Source: Brevundimonas sp. (GTDB taxonomy: Bacteria > Pseudomonadota > Alphaproteobacteria > Caulobacterales > Caulobacteraceae). From it: a DNA stretch of 64,000 nucleotides. Location: assembly GCF_029945885.1 (NCBI RefSeq), contig NZ_JAQSDK010000004.1, forward strand, positions 1 through 64,000, read 5' to 3'. Positions 18,382 through 26,731 of the stretch are shown here, in pieces. Made by a program: the position numbers and the translations under genes. The first letter of the stretch is position 1. Every line of letters starts with the position of its first letter. Below the pieces are notes generated by a model. It searched no databases. It saw nothing but the letters and a program-made list of their open reading frames with translations, and was not told the origin of the DNA.

Positions 18382-19350
18382 ATGAAGGCCATCATCAAGA
18401 GCGCAGTCTTCGGGCTTCTCGGTAGCCAGCCGTTCGCAGCGAGACGGGCAAGGTCACTGGGCGGGACGGGCCGGGTCACCATCCTGAACCTGCACCGGGT
18501 GGCCCCGGCCGACGGCAGCGCCTACCCCCCGCTGGATCCGCAAATCTTTCGCGAGCTTCTGCGCTTCTGCTCCGCCAATTACGAAATCTGCGGTCTGCGC
18601 GATCTGCCGAAGAGGGCGGGAGGGGACAAGCCGGTCATGGTCCTGTCTTTCGACGACGGCTACAAGGATTTCATCGAATACGCCGTGCCGATCATGAGCG
18701 AATTCGGCCTCACGGCGAACCAGAACGTCATCCCCAAATGTATCGAAAGCGGCGAGCCGCCCTTCAATGTGGTGATGCAGGACTTCATCGGGCGCGCTCC
18801 CGAATCCCTTCTGGCTGACATGTCTATTCCCGGCTTCGACATGTCGACGGCCGGCACGGACCGGATGGTAATGGGGCACCGGATTTCGCATTTCATCAAG
18901 ACCCGGCCAATGGCTGAGCAGGCCCTGTTGTCGGCGGCCCTGCGGCTCCAGTTCGAACGGGACGATGACTTCCGCTCCACGCCGCTGATGACGCGTGCCG
19001 AGGTCATCAGCCTGGCGAGCGACCACGAAATCGGTGCCCATTCGTTTGAACACGCGACCATGGGCTTCGAGAGCGACGCCTATGTTGCCGAGGACGCCAG
19101 GCTGTGCCGGGACTATTTCGACCGGGTTCTCGGCCTGCCCACCGACATCTATGCCTTCCCCAACGGGTCCCACTCCCAGCGTCAGATTGACCTTGTGGCC
19201 GAGCAGGGCTTTTCCATTCCGCTCTTGCTGGAAGAAGACTTTTCCGGCCACAACACATCGATACACCGCCGCTTCAGCTTTCATGCGGGCACCGTCGGCG
19301 AGGCGCGATTCAAGGCGTCAGGCGGGTTCCGGAATCGTTACCCGGTCTGA
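18382..19350 (+). CDS. Polysaccharide deacetylase (NodB-fold) family protein
   Basis: The 322-residue protein has the NodB metal-site motifs: LSFDDGYKDF carries the catalytic and metal-binding Asp pair, and GAHSFEHATM carries the H-x3-H metal ligands. YAFPNGSHS is the later motif. The family removes N- or O-acetyl groups from glycans such as chitin, peptidoglycan or exopolysaccharide. ATG 18382 has GGGAGG 6 bases upstream. Hand counts give 32/60 and 33/60 GC at 18661-18780, well below neighbours. The following GNAT gene is 42 bases away, which suggests a transferred two-gene glycan-modification unit. Confidence 0.85.
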   Translation: MKAIIKSAVFGLLGSQPFAARRARSLGGTGRVTILNLHRVAPADGSAYPPLDPQIFRELLRFCSANYEICGLRDLPKRAGGDKPVMVLSFDDGYKDFIEYAVPIMSEFGLTANQNVIPKCIESGEPPFNVVMQDFIGRAPESLLADMSIPGFDMSTAGTDRMVMGHRISHFIKTRPMAEQALLSAALRLQFERDDDFRSTPLMTRAEVISLASDHEIGAHSFEHATMGFESDAYVAEDARLCRDYFDRVLGLPTDIYAFPNGSHSQRQIDLVAEQGFSIPLLLEEDFSGHNTSIHRRFSFHAGTVGEARFKASGGFRNRYPV

Positions 19351-19392
19351 CGGGCCGGCCATCGCATCATCAGACGCTTGGAAAGATTTCGC

Positions 19393-20364
19393 ATGTCGAC
19401 CGATCCGTACAGGCTGGAGCCCATAGATCCGACGTCGTTCAGCGCCCTGGTACCGCTGATGAGAGACGCATTCGGCCATAACGTCGACACGCGCTATTTC
19501 GACTGGAAATACCTCGACAACCCGGCGGGACCGGCGATCGGCCACGTCGCCATCGACACAGCCAGCGGCGATATCGCGGCCTTCTACGGCATGATCCCCG
19601 AACGCTATCGCTGGGGTGATCATGAAGCGGTCATCTACCAGTCGTGCGATACGATGACCCATTCCGATCATCGGCGGCGCGGCCTGTTTCAGCGATTGGC
19701 CAAGGCCACCTTCGCCAAGGCAGAGGCCCTGGATCCGGCCTTCTTCGCCTATGGCTTTGGTGGACCGACCTCCACGCCCGGCTTTCTGAAGATGGGCTGG
19801 GACATTGAAATCGACCTGCGCTTTCTCTTCCGGCCCCGGCTGCTGACACAGGTGTCCGGTTTCCTCGGCGAGCGAGAGACCCTGAGGATCGCAACCACGC
19901 CCGACGCCCCGCTGCTGGAACTGATGAAGGCCAACGAAGCGCGGCGTGAACAGTCAAAGGTGTTCGATGACGCCTTCCTGCTGTGGCGACTGGCCCAGCC
20001 GCGCCGCGCCTACACCTATGTGGTCGATCCCGGCGAGGCCTATGCCATCTATTACCAGGCCGACGGCCACATCTTCCTGTTCGACTTCTGGGAAGCGACC
20101 AACGGAAGCGGCACGGGGGTCCTGCGTCATGTGGACAGGGCCGCGTCAAAGCCCGGTAGCAAGGGTGTCCTGACCTTTGCCCAGACCAGCGGCACCTTTG
20201 CCCGTTCGCTCCGGTGCCATGGCTATCTCTCCAACCCGTTCAAACGGGGCCCGGCAACGGCGCGGATTCCGTTCATCACCTATGGTCCGGCCGGAATCCC
20301 CGGTGGCCAGACCGGTGCGGCGCGCGCATGGGATATCAGCCCTATCGATCACGACAGCTACTGA
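19393..20364 (+). CDS. GNAT-family N-acetyltransferase
   Basis: In the 323-residue protein, the acetyl-CoA motif is MTHSDHRRRGLFQRLAKATF (about residues 90-109), preceded by a strand-rich N-terminal half. The C-terminal half (from about 170) has no named match I recognise and resembles larger GNATs in polysaccharide-modification loci. Together with the upstream deacetylase it may act on a surface or exported glycan, an inference from the pairing. ATG 19393 was selected over GTG/ATG codons just upstream. Confidence 0.78.
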   Translation: MSTDPYRLEPIDPTSFSALVPLMRDAFGHNVDTRYFDWKYLDNPAGPAIGHVAIDTASGDIAAFYGMIPERYRWGDHEAVIYQSCDTMTHSDHRRRGLFQRLAKATFAKAEALDPAFFAYGFGGPTSTPGFLKMGWDIEIDLRFLFRPRLLTQVSGFLGERETLRIATTPDAPLLELMKANEARREQSKVFDDAFLLWRLAQPRRAYTYVVDPGEAYAIYYQADGHIFLFDFWEATNGSGTGVLRHVDRAASKPGSKGVLTFAQTSGTFARSLRCHGYLSNPFKRGPATARIPFITYGPAGIPGGQTGAARAWDISPIDHDSY

Positions 20365-20391
20365 CGCCCCTGCAGTCGATGGCGTGACGCC

Positions 20392-21993
20392 TCAGCAGGG
20401 TCCGGTCGTGCGTGGCGTCGTGCGCACCACCCGATAGACGGGCGCGGTGCCGTCCTCGGCCACGGGCACAAGGCCGACGTGGATGTGGCTGCCGACCGAG
20501 TCCGGTTCCAGCGAGGCGGCGATCACCGACGATCCCGCCTGGTTCATCGGCACCCAGATCCAGCCTTCCCCGACCGCGAGGTCGCGGGCCTCCAGCCGGA
20601 CCTGCAGGGCCTCGGTCAGGGTGCTGGCCTCGCGCGTCTGGCGGGTGATCGGCTCGGTCCGGGTGACATGAAAGGCTTCGGTGGCCAGGGTCTGCGGGAC
20701 GGCGGCGCACAGGTGGATTCCCTTGATCTCCAGGGCCTCGATCGCCGATCTGGCCTCCGGGGCCAGCAGATAGCCGCGTGGCCGCCGGCGCGTCTCGGTG
20801 ACGCGCAGTTGGCGGGAATCCCGCAGTTCGGTGGCCGCGGTACTCGGCGCGCCGGTTTCGGCATCCATCAGGGGCAGGACGAAGGGCTGAACCGGCGGCT
20901 CATAGGCGACCGCCAGCGGGGCCCGCGATCCGGCCATGGACCGGCGGGCTGCCGCGACGGTGCGCCGCAGACGCGGCCCGTCAGCGGCGGCGGCCTGCAG
21001 CAGGCCCCGGGCGGCCAGATAGTGGCTGGCGACGCGACGCTGAAAGGCCTCGCGCCCGCCGCCGTTGCGCGACTCCAGCAGGAAGGAGACCGCCCCGGTC
21101 AGGCCGTAGTAGTTGCGCGAGATACCCGGCGAGGTGCCGCCGGTGACCAGCGGGCCGGTGGCCGGCATACCGCTGAGATAGACCGACGAACTCAGTCCGG
21201 CATCGCGGAGCTGCGCCTCCATGGCCGGCAGATAGGTCGTCCGCGCCAGCCGGGTGACGCCGGCGGGCACGCCGGGATGGGTCGCGTCGAGGATGGTCTG
21301 GTCGGCTTCATTCAACCGGCCGAACCGTTGCAGGGGACCGGCGGCCCCGTATTCGTGGGCGTCGACCACCAGATCCGGCGGCAGCAGGACCATGGCCGCC
21401 TGGACGCCGCGGCTCTCCGGCAGGGTCGCCAGAAGATGATCGCGATTCAGATCGAAATCGAGGCTGGTGCGACGGGTAAAGGCGGCGGCACCGTCCGGAT
21501 TCATGCGTGGCACCACCACGACGGTGATCCGGTCCAGCAGGGGCGTCAGCTCCCCGTCGGCCAGGGCCGAGGCCAGGGCCAGCATCGCCTCGCCCCCGGA
21601 CGGTTCATTGCCGTGTTGCTGACCCACCAGCCAGATGATCGGCCGGTTCAGGCGCCGCACGGCGGACAGGTCCTGCAGGCCCTCGGCGGTAAATACCAGC
21701 CAGGGCAGGTCGCGGCCCTCGGCCGTCTGGCCCAGCGCGCCGAGATACAGGCCGGGCGCGCGCGCCTTCAGACCGCGCAGATGGGCCTCCATCTCCACCT
21801 GGCTGGTAAATTCGGTTCGGTCGGCTGCGAGGCCGGGCGCATCCATGGCAATCGGCACATCGACCAGACGGGCCAGGACCGCCGGGGTCTGGCGATAGGG
21901 GGTTCGCGCCTCGGTCTGGGCCAGGGCCGTCGCCGGCAGGGCCGCCGTCAGCAGGCCGACAAGGGCCCAGGTACGAAGCGTCGACATGTTCAT
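20392..21993 (-). CDS. M14-family zinc carboxypeptidase, exported
   Basis: The 533-residue protein has a signal peptide (MNMSTLRTWALVGLLTAALP, cleavage near ALA-QT). The catalytic domain shows QQHGNEPSGGE (H-x2-E zinc ligands), VPRMNPDGA, DLNRDH, VVDAHEYG (third ligand) and SFLLESR (catalytic Glu). The C-terminal 180 residues are beta-rich and unclassified. It likely trims peptides or peptidoglycan stems in the periplasm. ATG 21993 lies 9 bases after AGGGGAA. It is convergent with the GNAT gene and divergent from lolA. Confidence 0.87.
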   Translation of the reverse strand: MNMSTLRTWALVGLLTAALPATALAQTEARTPYRQTPAVLARLVDVPIAMDAPGLAADRTEFTSQVEMEAHLRGLKARAPGLYLGALGQTAEGRDLPWLVFTAEGLQDLSAVRRLNRPIIWLVGQQHGNEPSGGEAMLALASALADGELTPLLDRITVVVVPRMNPDGAAAFTRRTSLDFDLNRDHLLATLPESRGVQAAMVLLPPDLVVDAHEYGAAGPLQRFGRLNEADQTILDATHPGVPAGVTRLARTTYLPAMEAQLRDAGLSSSVYLSGMPATGPLVTGGTSPGISRNYYGLTGAVSFLLESRNGGGREAFQRRVASHYLAARGLLQAAAADGPRLRRTVAAARRSMAGSRAPLAVAYEPPVQPFVLPLMDAETGAPSTAATELRDSRQLRVTETRRRPRGYLLAPEARSAIEALEIKGIHLCAAVPQTLATEAFHVTRTEPITRQTREASTLTEALQVRLEARDLAVGEGWIWVPMNQAGSSVIAASLEPDSVGSHIHVGLVPVAEDGTAPVYRVVRTTPRTTGPC

Positions 21994-22186
21994 CTTGCGA
22001 AATTCCCCTGCGTTGTTCGATCCTAAGGCACTGCTCGAAACCGCACCAGACGACGCCGCCGGAACATTCGGCGATGAACGACGCTTCATCCGGCCGCCGG
22101 AATATGGTCAGGCTCGGGACATGGCTTCGACAAGCCGATCCCCCATATAGGCTGTTCCAACCAACCGTCCCGAACGGGAGACCCTG

Positions 22187-22837
22187 ATGACTGTTTCACG
22201 CCGCGCCTTTACCCTTGGATCCGTTGCCCTGGGAACCGCCGCCCTGGCCTCGCTGGCGGCCCTGCCCGCCGCCGCCCAGGCCGGACTTTCGGCCGCAGAT
22301 CGCGCCACCCTGGCCCAGGCCCAGACCTATCTGCAGAACCTGACCTCGGCCCGCGGCGATTTCGTCGAGACCGGACCCGGCGGCCAGCGTCGCACCGGCC
22401 GCTTCTGGCTGCAGCGCCCCGGCCGGATGCGGTTCGAATATACCGACCCCGCCGGCCTGCTGGTCGTGTCCGACGGCAACAACGTCAAACGCTACGATCC
22501 GCGCCTGAACGTCTTCCGCCAGGTGCCGTTGGGGGCCACCCCCCTGTCGACCTTCCTGGCGCGCAACGTGCGCCTCGACCAGGGAGTGCGCATCGACCGC
22601 GTCACCCGCATGGCCTCGGGGGCCTTCGCCATCACCGCCCGCGACTCCGGCAAGCCGAACGAGGGTTCGGTCATCCTGGCCTTCGCCGGCAGTCCGCTGC
22701 GGCTTCAGGAATGGACCATCACCGACGCCCAGGGCGGCCGGACCCGTACCCAGCTGACCAGCCTGGTCAATGAGGCCAACCTGGCCGCCAGCCTGTTCCG
22801 CCTGCGCGATCCGACCCGGCGCCCCGGCCGTGACTGA
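22187..22837 (+). CDS. lolA: LolA-family outer-membrane lipoprotein carrier protein
   Basis: This periplasmic chaperone ferries lipoproteins from LolCDE to the outer membrane. The 216-residue protein has the LolA-like core RGDFVETGPGGQRRTGRFWL, RPGRMRFEY and LLVVSDGNNVKRYDPRLN. The signal region begins MTVSRRAFTLG, which contains a consecutive Arg pair followed by x-F-T-L. This resembles a Tat motif, unusual for LolA, which normally uses Sec. It follows ftsK by 3.9 kb with three genes between. ACGGGAG precedes the ATG. Confidence 0.88.
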   Translation: MTVSRRAFTLGSVALGTAALASLAALPAAAQAGLSAADRATLAQAQTYLQNLTSARGDFVETGPGGQRRTGRFWLQRPGRMRFEYTDPAGLLVVSDGNNVKRYDPRLNVFRQVPLGATPLSTFLARNVRLDQGVRIDRVTRMASGAFAITARDSGKPNEGSVILAFAGSPLRLQEWTITDAQGGRTRTQLTSLVNEANLAASLFRLRDPTRRPGRD

Positions 22838-22968
22838 ACCGGCTGTTACCCGGGGGTTTTGACTTTTTTCGTCGCCCGTGACACTTTGGACACAGGGCGA
22901 CGTCCAACGCCCGCACCGCTCCGGATCTCATCCCCGTCCCGGGCGGCGCGACAGACACAGACTTCAGA

Positions 22969-22997
22969 GCGCCCGGCCCCCCGCCGGGCGCTTTTTT
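22969..22997 (+). terminator. Intrinsic terminator
   Basis: GCGCCCGGC (22969-22977) pairs with GCCGGGCGC (22983-22991) across a 5-C loop and is followed by six T. It is the most canonical intrinsic terminator in the window. It lies 131 bases after lolA and 81 before xth. It may end the lolA transcript or a short RNA in the 22.85-22.99 kb gap. Confidence 0.85.
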
Positions 22998-23078
22998 GTC
23001 GGGCCGTCGTCCAACCGGAGGACGGCGACAGCGCGAAAAGGCGGAGCCTTTTGATCGCGGCCCCCCTAAGGATGCCCC

Positions 23079-23873
23079 ATGCTTCGTATCGCCACCTGGA
23101 ACATCAACTCCGTCCGCCTGCGCATCGACCAGGTCGCGCGTTTCGTGACCGAGTCCGAAACCGACGTCCTGTGCCTGCAGGAGATCAAATGCCTGGAGGA
23201 TCAATTCCCCCGCGCCGCCTTCGAGGCCATGGGCCTGCCGCACCTGAAGATCGGTGGCCAGAAGGGCTGGCACGGCGTGGCCATCGCCAGCCGCAAGCCG
23301 ATCACTGCGGCCCCGGTCCTCGACGTCTGCCGCGAGGGCCATGCCCGCTGCGTCGGCGTCATGGTCGATGACGTCGAGGTGCAGAATTTCTACATTCCCG
23401 CCGGCGGCGACGTGCCGGACCGGGTCGAGAATCCGAAATTCGACCACAAGCTTGATTTTTATGAACGTCTGACCGCCGAAATGGCCGGCCGCGACCCGCA
23501 GCGACCCCTGGTGCTGGCCGGGGATTTCAACATCGCGCCCGGCGAGAACGACGTCTGGAACCACCGCTATATGTCGAAGATCGTCAGCCACACCCCGCTG
23601 GAGATCGAGACCCTGCGCCGGTTGCAGGCCGCCGGCGGCTTCGCCGACATCATCCGCGACCAGAACCCCGAACCGGCCAAACTGGCCAGCTGGTGGAGCT
23701 ATCGCGCCGCCGATTTCCGCAAGTCCAACCGCGGCCTGCGCCTCGACCACCTGTGGACCTCACCCGGCCTGACGCCGGCGGTCGTGCCCGGCAGCGCCCG
23801 GATCCACGACACGGTGCGCGAATGGACCCAGCCCAGCGACCACTGCCCGATCACGATGGACCTCGACGTCTAG
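23079..23873 (+). CDS. xth: Exodeoxyribonuclease III
   Basis: This is an AP endonuclease / 3'-5' exonuclease of base-excision repair. The 264-residue EEP-fold protein has TWNINSVRLRIDQ (N-terminal Asn), LCLQEIKC (metal-binding Glu34), GDFNIAPGENDVW (catalytic Asp/Asn), and QPSDHCPI (catalytic Asp-His). ATG 23079 gives the standard MLRIATWNINS start. The last 4 bases overlap the convergent small gene. Confidence 0.95.
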   Translation: MLRIATWNINSVRLRIDQVARFVTESETDVLCLQEIKCLEDQFPRAAFEAMGLPHLKIGGQKGWHGVAIASRKPITAAPVLDVCREGHARCVGVMVDDVEVQNFYIPAGGDVPDRVENPKFDHKLDFYERLTAEMAGRDPQRPLVLAGDFNIAPGENDVWNHRYMSKIVSHTPLEIETLRRLQAAGGFADIIRDQNPEPAKLASWWSYRAADFRKSNRGLRLDHLWTSPGLTPAVVPGSARIHDTVREWTQPSDHCPITMDLDV

Positions 23874-24241
23874 GGAACCCGCTCGCAGGCGGGGGTGTCG
23901 AAGATGAATCGCGCACCCTTCCGCACCAGATAGGGGGCTTGCTCCCGCCACCATTCTGCAGCGGCCGGCGCATGTTCCATCAGACACTCAACGGCCGTAT
24001 CCGCCGCGACAACGTAGCCCGCGATCGGCTTCGCCCGGCCGATCAGGCCGAGAAGGTAATCTAGAACGATATTCTTCGGCCCACTCAGAACACCAAACCC
24101 GAGGGTTGATACGGCGTCCGGTGCCAGCAGCGGAATTTCGACCCCGATCCACGCATCCCGAACCCAGTCGGGTGCCTCTCCTTCGGGCCGGCGAACGATC
24201 CTGATCCGGAATGTCTTTTCGGACCAGGGCCCCGTCGTCAC
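23870..24241 (-). CDS. Small protein of unknown function, coupled to cenR
   Basis: This is a soluble 123-residue protein without signal or membrane segments. Recognisable patches are RRPEGEAPDWVRDAWIGVEI and AAAEWWREQAPYLVRKGARF. I know similar small uncharacterised proteins but no function. Its ATG overlaps the response regulator's TGA (ATGA), so it is translated from the same message. Hand-counted GC is 33/60 at 24061-24120, lower than the adjacent regulator, which hints at a different origin. The 3' end overlaps xth by 4 bases. Confidence 0.65.
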   Translation of the reverse strand: MTTGPWSEKTFRIRIVRRPEGEAPDWVRDAWIGVEIPLLAPDAVSTLGFGVLSGPKNIVLDYLLGLIGRAKPIAGYVVAADTAVECLMEHAPAAAEWWREQAPYLVRKGARFIFDTPACERVP

Positions 24242-24924
24242 GGCTGCAGCCGGTAGCCGCCCGTGTCGGTCAGCAGCAGCCGGGCCTGGCCGGGCTCGGG
24301 CTCGATCTTCTGGCGCAGGCGATAGATGTGGGTTTCCAGCGTGTGGGTGGTGACCCCGGCGTTATAGCCCCAGACCTCGGCCAGCAGCTCCTCGCGCATC
24401 ACCGCCTTGGCTCCGGCGCGATACAGGTATTTGAGGATGCTGGTTTCCTTCTCGGTCAGACGGATCTTGCGACCCTTTTCGTCGATCATCACCTTGCCGG
24501 CCGGGCGGAACTCATAGGGACCGATACGGAAGACCGCGTCCTCGGACTGTTCATGGCTGCGCAGATGGGCCCGGATCCGCGCCAGCAGCACGGCGAAACG
24601 GAACGGCTTGGTGACATAGTCATTGGCCCCGGCCTCCAGCCCCTTGACCGTGTCGGCATCGGACGCCTGGCCGGTCAGCAGGATGATCGGGGTCGTGACC
24701 CCGGCCGTGCGCAGTTCGCGGCAGGCGTCGCGACCGTCCATATCGGGCAGGTCGACGTCCAGCAGGATCAGGTCGGCGCGCACCTCGCGGCCCAGCCGGA
24801 TCCCGTCCGTGGCGTTGGCGGCCTGGACGGTACGGAACTCCTCATGCAGCGCCAGCTGTTCGGCCAGGGCTTCGCGGAGGTCGTCGTCATCGTCGATGAT
24901 CAGCAGGGTTCTGGGCGTGGGCAT
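24238..24924 (-). CDS. cenR: OmpR-family response regulator, probable CenR
   Basis: The 228-residue protein has a receiver domain with the acidic pocket D11-D15, phospho-acceptor D56 (LILLDVDLPD), switch T84 and K106 (NDYVTKPF), and an OmpR winged helix (about 130-228; LTEKETSILKYLYRAGAKAV, THTLETHIYRLRQKIEPEP). In Caulobacter the essential envelope regulator CenR lies in the corresponding chromosomal interval near leuS, and the sequence style agrees. The symbol is inferred from that synteny. No histidine kinase gene is adjacent, also as for cenR. No clear ribosome site precedes ATG 24924. Confidence 0.78.
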   Translation of the reverse strand: MPTPRTLLIIDDDDDLREALAEQLALHEEFRTVQAANATDGIRLGREVRADLILLDVDLPDMDGRDACRELRTAGVTTPIILLTGQASDADTVKGLEAGANDYVTKPFRFAVLLARIRAHLRSHEQSEDAVFRIGPYEFRPAGKVMIDEKGRKIRLTEKETSILKYLYRAGAKAVMREELLAEVWGYNAGVTTHTLETHIYRLRQKIEPEPGQARLLLTDTGGYRLQP

Positions 24925-25004
24925 GTCACAAGAATGGCGAGGCTTGCCCCCCGCGCCAAGGCTTGAACGCGCGATTTCGGGCATTGATTGTCATTAGAGC
25001 CCCC

Positions 25005-25700
25005 TCAGAGGCCAATTCGTTCCCCGAACAGCGCCGATCCGACCCGCACATGGGTCGCGCCGCGGGCGACGGCCGCCTCGAAATCGCCGCTCATCCCCAT
25101 CGACAGCACCGCCAGACCGTTGCGCCGGGCCAGTTCGGCCAGCAGGTCGAAATGCGGGCCGGGGTCGGCCTCGACCGGCGGGATACACATCAACCCCTCG
25201 ACGATCAGGCCCAGATCGCGCGCCCGGGCGATCAGGCCCTCGACCCCGTCGACCGGAACCCCGGCCTTCTGCGGCTCGGCCCCGGTATTGACCTGGACCA
25301 GCACCCGCGGCGTCATTCCGCTGGCTTCGGCTGCCGTCGCCAGGGCCCGGGCCAGCTTTTCCCGGTCGAGGGTCTCGATCACATCGAACAGGGCCAGGGC
25401 CTCGGCCGCCTTGTTGGTCTGCAACGGTCCGATCAGCCGCAACTCCAGCCCGGGCAGGCCGGGCCGCCGCGCGGTCCAGCGTCCCTGGGCCTCCTGCACC
25501 CGGTTTTCGCCGAACACCTGCTGGCCCGCCGCCAGGATGGCGTCGATGGCGGCCGGCGGCTGGGTCTTGGACACCGCCGTCAGGGTCACCGAGGCCGGGT
25601 CCCGGCCGGCCACGCGGCAGGCGTCGGCGATCCGGCTCCGTACCCCCTCGAGGCGTGCGGTGATGGACGGGGCGGAAGAAGCAGGCAAAGAAGGGGTCAT
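25005..25700 (-). CDS. YggS-family PLP homeostasis protein
   Basis: The 231-residue protein of the YggS/PROSC (PLPBP) family binds PLP without known catalysis and helps regulate vitamin B6 and amino-acid pools. The PLP lysine is K45 (LTAVSKTQP), with FGENRVQEAQ, LIGPLQTNKA and LSMGMSGDFEAAVARGATHVR following. Its ATG (25700-25698) is read from the same CATG that starts the divergent thiE-like gene. The spacing to the next codons leaves no usual leader. Confidence 0.92.
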   Translation of the reverse strand: MTPSLPASSAPSITARLEGVRSRIADACRVAGRDPASVTLTAVSKTQPPAAIDAILAAGQQVFGENRVQEAQGRWTARRPGLPGLELRLIGPLQTNKAAEALALFDVIETLDREKLARALATAAEASGMTPRVLVQVNTGAEPQKAGVPVDGVEGLIARARDLGLIVEGLMCIPPVEADPGPHFDLLAELARRNGLAVLSMGMSGDFEAAVARGATHVRVGSALFGERIGL

Positions 25701-26349
25701 GATCCTGTCCGCGGACGCTGAAACCCTGTGGGGGGCCGCCACCGGTCTAGCCCGCGCCGTCGCCGAAGTCAGCCGCGACCCGGGCCGGCCGGCCCTGTTG
25801 TTCTTCACCGATCCGGCGCGGACCCCCGAGCCGTGGCTGACGGCGGCGGGCCTGCCGCCCGGCGCGGCGGTGGTCTATCGCAGCTTTGGCTCCCCCGACG
25901 CCCGGTCCGTGGCCGAGCGGCTGCGTGGCCTGACAGCGGAGCGGGGCGTGCGGCTGCTGATCGGCCTGGATGCTGACCTGGCCGAGGCGGTCGGGGCGGA
26001 CGGCGTGCATTTGCCGGAGCGGGCGCTGGATCAGGCCGGCGAGTTGCGCCGCCGCCATCCCCGCTGGCAGGTCACCGGCGCGGTCCATTCGGTCGCCACC
26101 CTGGCCACAGCCCGGTCCCTGTCCGCCGCCGTCCTGTCACCGGTGTTCGCCGCGGGCGGGGCCTCGGCCCACCGTTCGGCCCTGGGGGTCGCGGCCTTCG
26201 CCGCCGCCGTGCGGGCCGCCCCGGTGCCCGTCTATGCCCTGGGCGGGATCAGCGCCGCCAATGCGGACACACTGGCGGGCTCCGGGGCCTGTGGCCTGGC
26301 CGGAGTCGCGTCGATCCAGACGGCCTTTGGCCGCGGGATCAGAATTTGA
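25699..26349 (+). CDS. ThiE-like thiamine phosphate synthase family protein
   Basis: The protein is a TIM-barrel of 216 residues with ThiE/TenI-type motifs: GLDADLAEAVGADGVHLPE, VTGAVHSVATLATA, AAVLSPVFAAGGASAH, and the phosphate-binding VYALGGISAANADTLAGSGACGLAGV. The N-terminal 70 residues are divergent and the usual pyrimidine-binding DRxxLALA-type segment is not obvious, so activity as ThiE is uncertain. ATG 25699 overlaps the yggS ATG on the other strand. AAGGGG lies just upstream. The stop overlaps convergent ntrZ by 11 bases. Confidence 0.75.
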   Translation: MILSADAETLWGAATGLARAVAEVSRDPGRPALLFFTDPARTPEPWLTAAGLPPGAAVVYRSFGSPDARSVAERLRGLTAERGVRLLIGLDADLAEAVGADGVHLPERALDQAGELRRRHPRWQVTGAVHSVATLATARSLSAAVLSPVFAAGGASAHRSALGVAAFAAAVRAAPVPVYALGGISAANADTLAGSGACGLAGVASIQTAFGRGIRI

Positions 26350-26731
26350 AGATGGATTCCAGCCGGAAGCGCGGTGCGGCGCGACGGTCGGTCTCGGGGG
26401 CGCGGGCCGGATCGGCGTCCGGCGCGGCAAGGCCTGCGGCGGCACCGACACGCAGGCGCGGATTGATGCGGTAATAGGCACCGGCCTCGACGTCGCCCCA
26501 GTCGGCGTCACGGCCGACGGGCTGGCTGAGGTTGAAATTCAGACCCCAGCGGCCGCTTTCGTTGAACTGCAGGCCCCGGCGCGGCGGGGTGGTGGCGGTG
26601 CGCGCGGCCCCGGCCTCGGACAGGGTCACGACGGGCGCGCGGCTCCGGGCGGTCTGGGCTGAGGCGTCGTCAGCCACGGCGAGAACCGCCAGGCCTCCGA
26701 TGACTGCAGCAATGACCACGTTCCGTTGCAT
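26339..26731 (-). CDS. NtrZ-family periplasmic regulatory protein
   Basis: The 130-residue exported protein has a signal peptide (cleavage near ASA-QT). The mature part contains LQFNESGRWGLNFNLSQP, WGDVEAGAYYRINPRLRVG and the C-terminal FRLESIFKF, resembling a short outer-membrane-type beta hairpin. This pattern matches Caulobacter NtrZ, a periplasmic inhibitor of the histidine kinase NtrY. The gene location between cenR and leuS agrees with Caulobacter. Function is by family resemblance. Confidence 0.7.
   Translation of the reverse strand: MQRNVVIAAVIGGLAVLAVADDASAQTARSRAPVVTLSEAGAARTATTPPRRGLQFNESGRWGLNFNLSQPVGRDADWGDVEAGAYYRINPRLRVGAAAGLAAPDADPARAPETDRRAAPRFRLESIFKF

Noticed and set aside
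24988..25698. Upstream extension of the thiE-like frame
   Set aside because: It runs opposite yggS and is only its mirror. The thiE-like protein pattern starts after 25699.
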